Source of the DNA: UBA6244 sp963676875
Lineage (GTDB): Bacteria > Bacteroidota > Bacteroidia > Bacteroidales > F082
Direction: 5' to 3'
DNA: 64,000 nt
NCBI GenBank assembly: GCA_963676875.1
Contig: OY781436.1
Coordinates: 4,340,001 to 4,404,000 of the forward strand
The notes under the pieces were generated by a model that was not told the DNA's origin, ran no database searches, and was given only the letters and a program-made list of their open reading frames with translations. A program made the position numbers and the translations under genes. Positions 63,231 to 64,000 of this stretch are shown in pieces (the stretch's first letter is position 1; each line of letters starts with the position of its first letter).

Positions 63231-64000
63231 ATGAAAATAATTTGTTTGGGAAACTATCCCCCACGTAAGTGTGGCATTGCCACCTTTACCGAAAATCTCG
63301 TAAAATCGATTTTGCGAGCGGCCAACGACCACCAGATGGAAGTGGAAATTGAAGTGATTGCCATGAACGACAAGCAACAGCAATACGACTATCCGGAAAT
63401 TGTGAAGTTTACCATTGCCGATCAAAACATGCCTGAATACCTGGCCGCCGCCGACTATGCCAATGCTTCGGGTGCAGATATATTTTTGTTGCAACACGAA
63501 TATGGAATTTATGGTGGAGCTAGTGGACTGTACTTGCTAAGCCTTCTGCAAAAACTTAAAATGCCGATTGTTTCTACCTTGCATACCGTGCTCCAAACGC
63601 CCACTTTCCACCAACAGGAAGTACTGAAAAGAATAACCCGTTACTCGGAAAAAGTGGTGATTATGAACTCACTGGCCATTGAATTCCTGAACAAAGTTTT
63701 TGATGTACCTCTTTCAAAAATTGCAAAAATAGAACACGGTGTCCCGGATTTTGGGAGCATCAAAAAAGAAAAAATTGTCCTTCCCAAAAGCTGGAAAAAC
63801 CGCAGCACGCTTCTCACTTTTGGACTGATTGGCAGAAGTAAAGGAATTGAAACGGTGATTAAAGCCTTGCCCGAAGTGGTAAAAAAGCATCCCAAGGTGC
63901 TGTATGTTGTACTCGGCAAAACTCACCCCCACGTGGTTGCCCATGCCGGCGAAGAATACCGGGAATACCTGATGCAACTGACCCGGGAACTAAAACTGGA
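63231..64000 (+). CDS. GT4-like glycosyltransferase, N-terminal part
   Basis: 256 codons are present and the frame runs off the right edge. It starts MKIICLGNYPPRKCGIATFT, the Gly-rich N-terminal loop of GT-B fold GT4 enzymes, with LQHEYGIYGG, STLHTVLQTPT and the start of the C-terminal domain at LLTFGLIGRSKGIETVIKAL, where GT4 proteins bind the nucleotide sugar. It transfers a sugar from NDP- or GDP-sugar to an acceptor, for glycan or surface polysaccharide synthesis; the specific substrate is unknown. Confidence 0.88.
   Translation, partial: MKIICLGNYPPRKCGIATFTENLVKSILRAANDHQMEVEIEVIAMNDKQQQYDYPEIVKFTIADQNMPEYLAAADYANASGADIFLLQHEYGIYGGASGLYLLSLLQKLKMPIVSTLHTVLQTPTFHQQEVLKRITRYSEKVVIMNSLAIEFLNKVFDVPLSKIAKIEHGVPDFGSIKKEKIVLPKSWKNRSTLLTFGLIGRSKGIETVIKALPEVVKKHPKVLYVVLGKTHPHVVAHAGEEYREYLMQLTRELKL

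Overview
The window reads as chromosomal DNA of a Bacteroidota bacterium, probably a marine or sediment polysaccharide degrader in class Bacteroidia; the class and habitat are inference. Evidence is a SusC/SusD pair, several proteins with type IX secretion (T9SS) tails, a small PID-CTERM-like protein, Bacteroidota-type promoters (TTTG, about 20 bases, TAnnTTTG) and a tmRNA tag of Bacteroidota type (GENNFALAA).

Region 1 (1-13320, all minus strand) is a polysaccharide utilisation locus for a beta-1,3-glucan such as laminarin. A transmembrane sensor with a LuxR-type HTH lies upstream of susC, susD, two surface lipoproteins, two GH16 glucanases and the start of an MFS sugar porter that runs off the left edge. 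A 25-base palindrome upstream of susC is the best operator candidate.

Region 2 (13422-26751) is mostly housekeeping and secreted proteins: a LolC/E-like permease, a NamZ-family muramidase, a beta-barrel protein, a DUF255/YyaL thioredoxin-fold protein, two large T9SS cargo proteins converging on a shared terminator, and an NtrC-like regulator lacking both the sigma-54 contact motif and the Fis HTH. The 15.9-16.6 kb gap holds repeats only.

Region 3 (26863-34675) starts with ssrA (tmRNA) and its terminator, followed by a visibly AT-rich island. Its core is an overlapping operon encoding a C5-cytosine methyltransferase, a 975-residue protein with a GHKL ATPase domain at each end and a possible phosphoacceptor histidine, and a 525-residue protein with a receiver-like domain. 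This looks like restriction-modification coupled to a two-component-like signalling pair and is the strongest candidate for an undescribed system. Beside it lies an orphan gene of possible HEPN type, followed by a hairpin, with related sequence upstream of both this gene and the methyltransferase.

Region 4 (35343-44655) holds a TPR histidine kinase and a LytTR response regulator, then a 1813-residue three-module beta-helix T9SS protein and an 82-residue PID-CTERM-like protein. Direct repeats with a 21-base period sit just upstream of a good promoter in front of the giant gene, the spacing expected of a LytTR operator, so the pair may control the surface protein.

Region 5 (44758-60516) has an AI-2E family permease, a four-unit tandem array of about 152 bp, a CHASE3 chemoreceptor, and a minus-strand chemosensory operon: cheW, cheR-TPR, cheW, mcp, mcp, cheA-REC, cheB, hybrid kinase. 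Its composition resembles the Pseudomonas Wsp system, with a hybrid histidine kinase in place of the diguanylate cyclase.

Region 6 (60517-64000) contains repeat elements with terminal inverted repeats, a potassium channel, a beta-barrel protein and the 5' part of a GT4 glycosyltransferase that runs off the right edge. No transposase, integrase, CRISPR array, rRNA or tRNA gene was recognised anywhere in the window.
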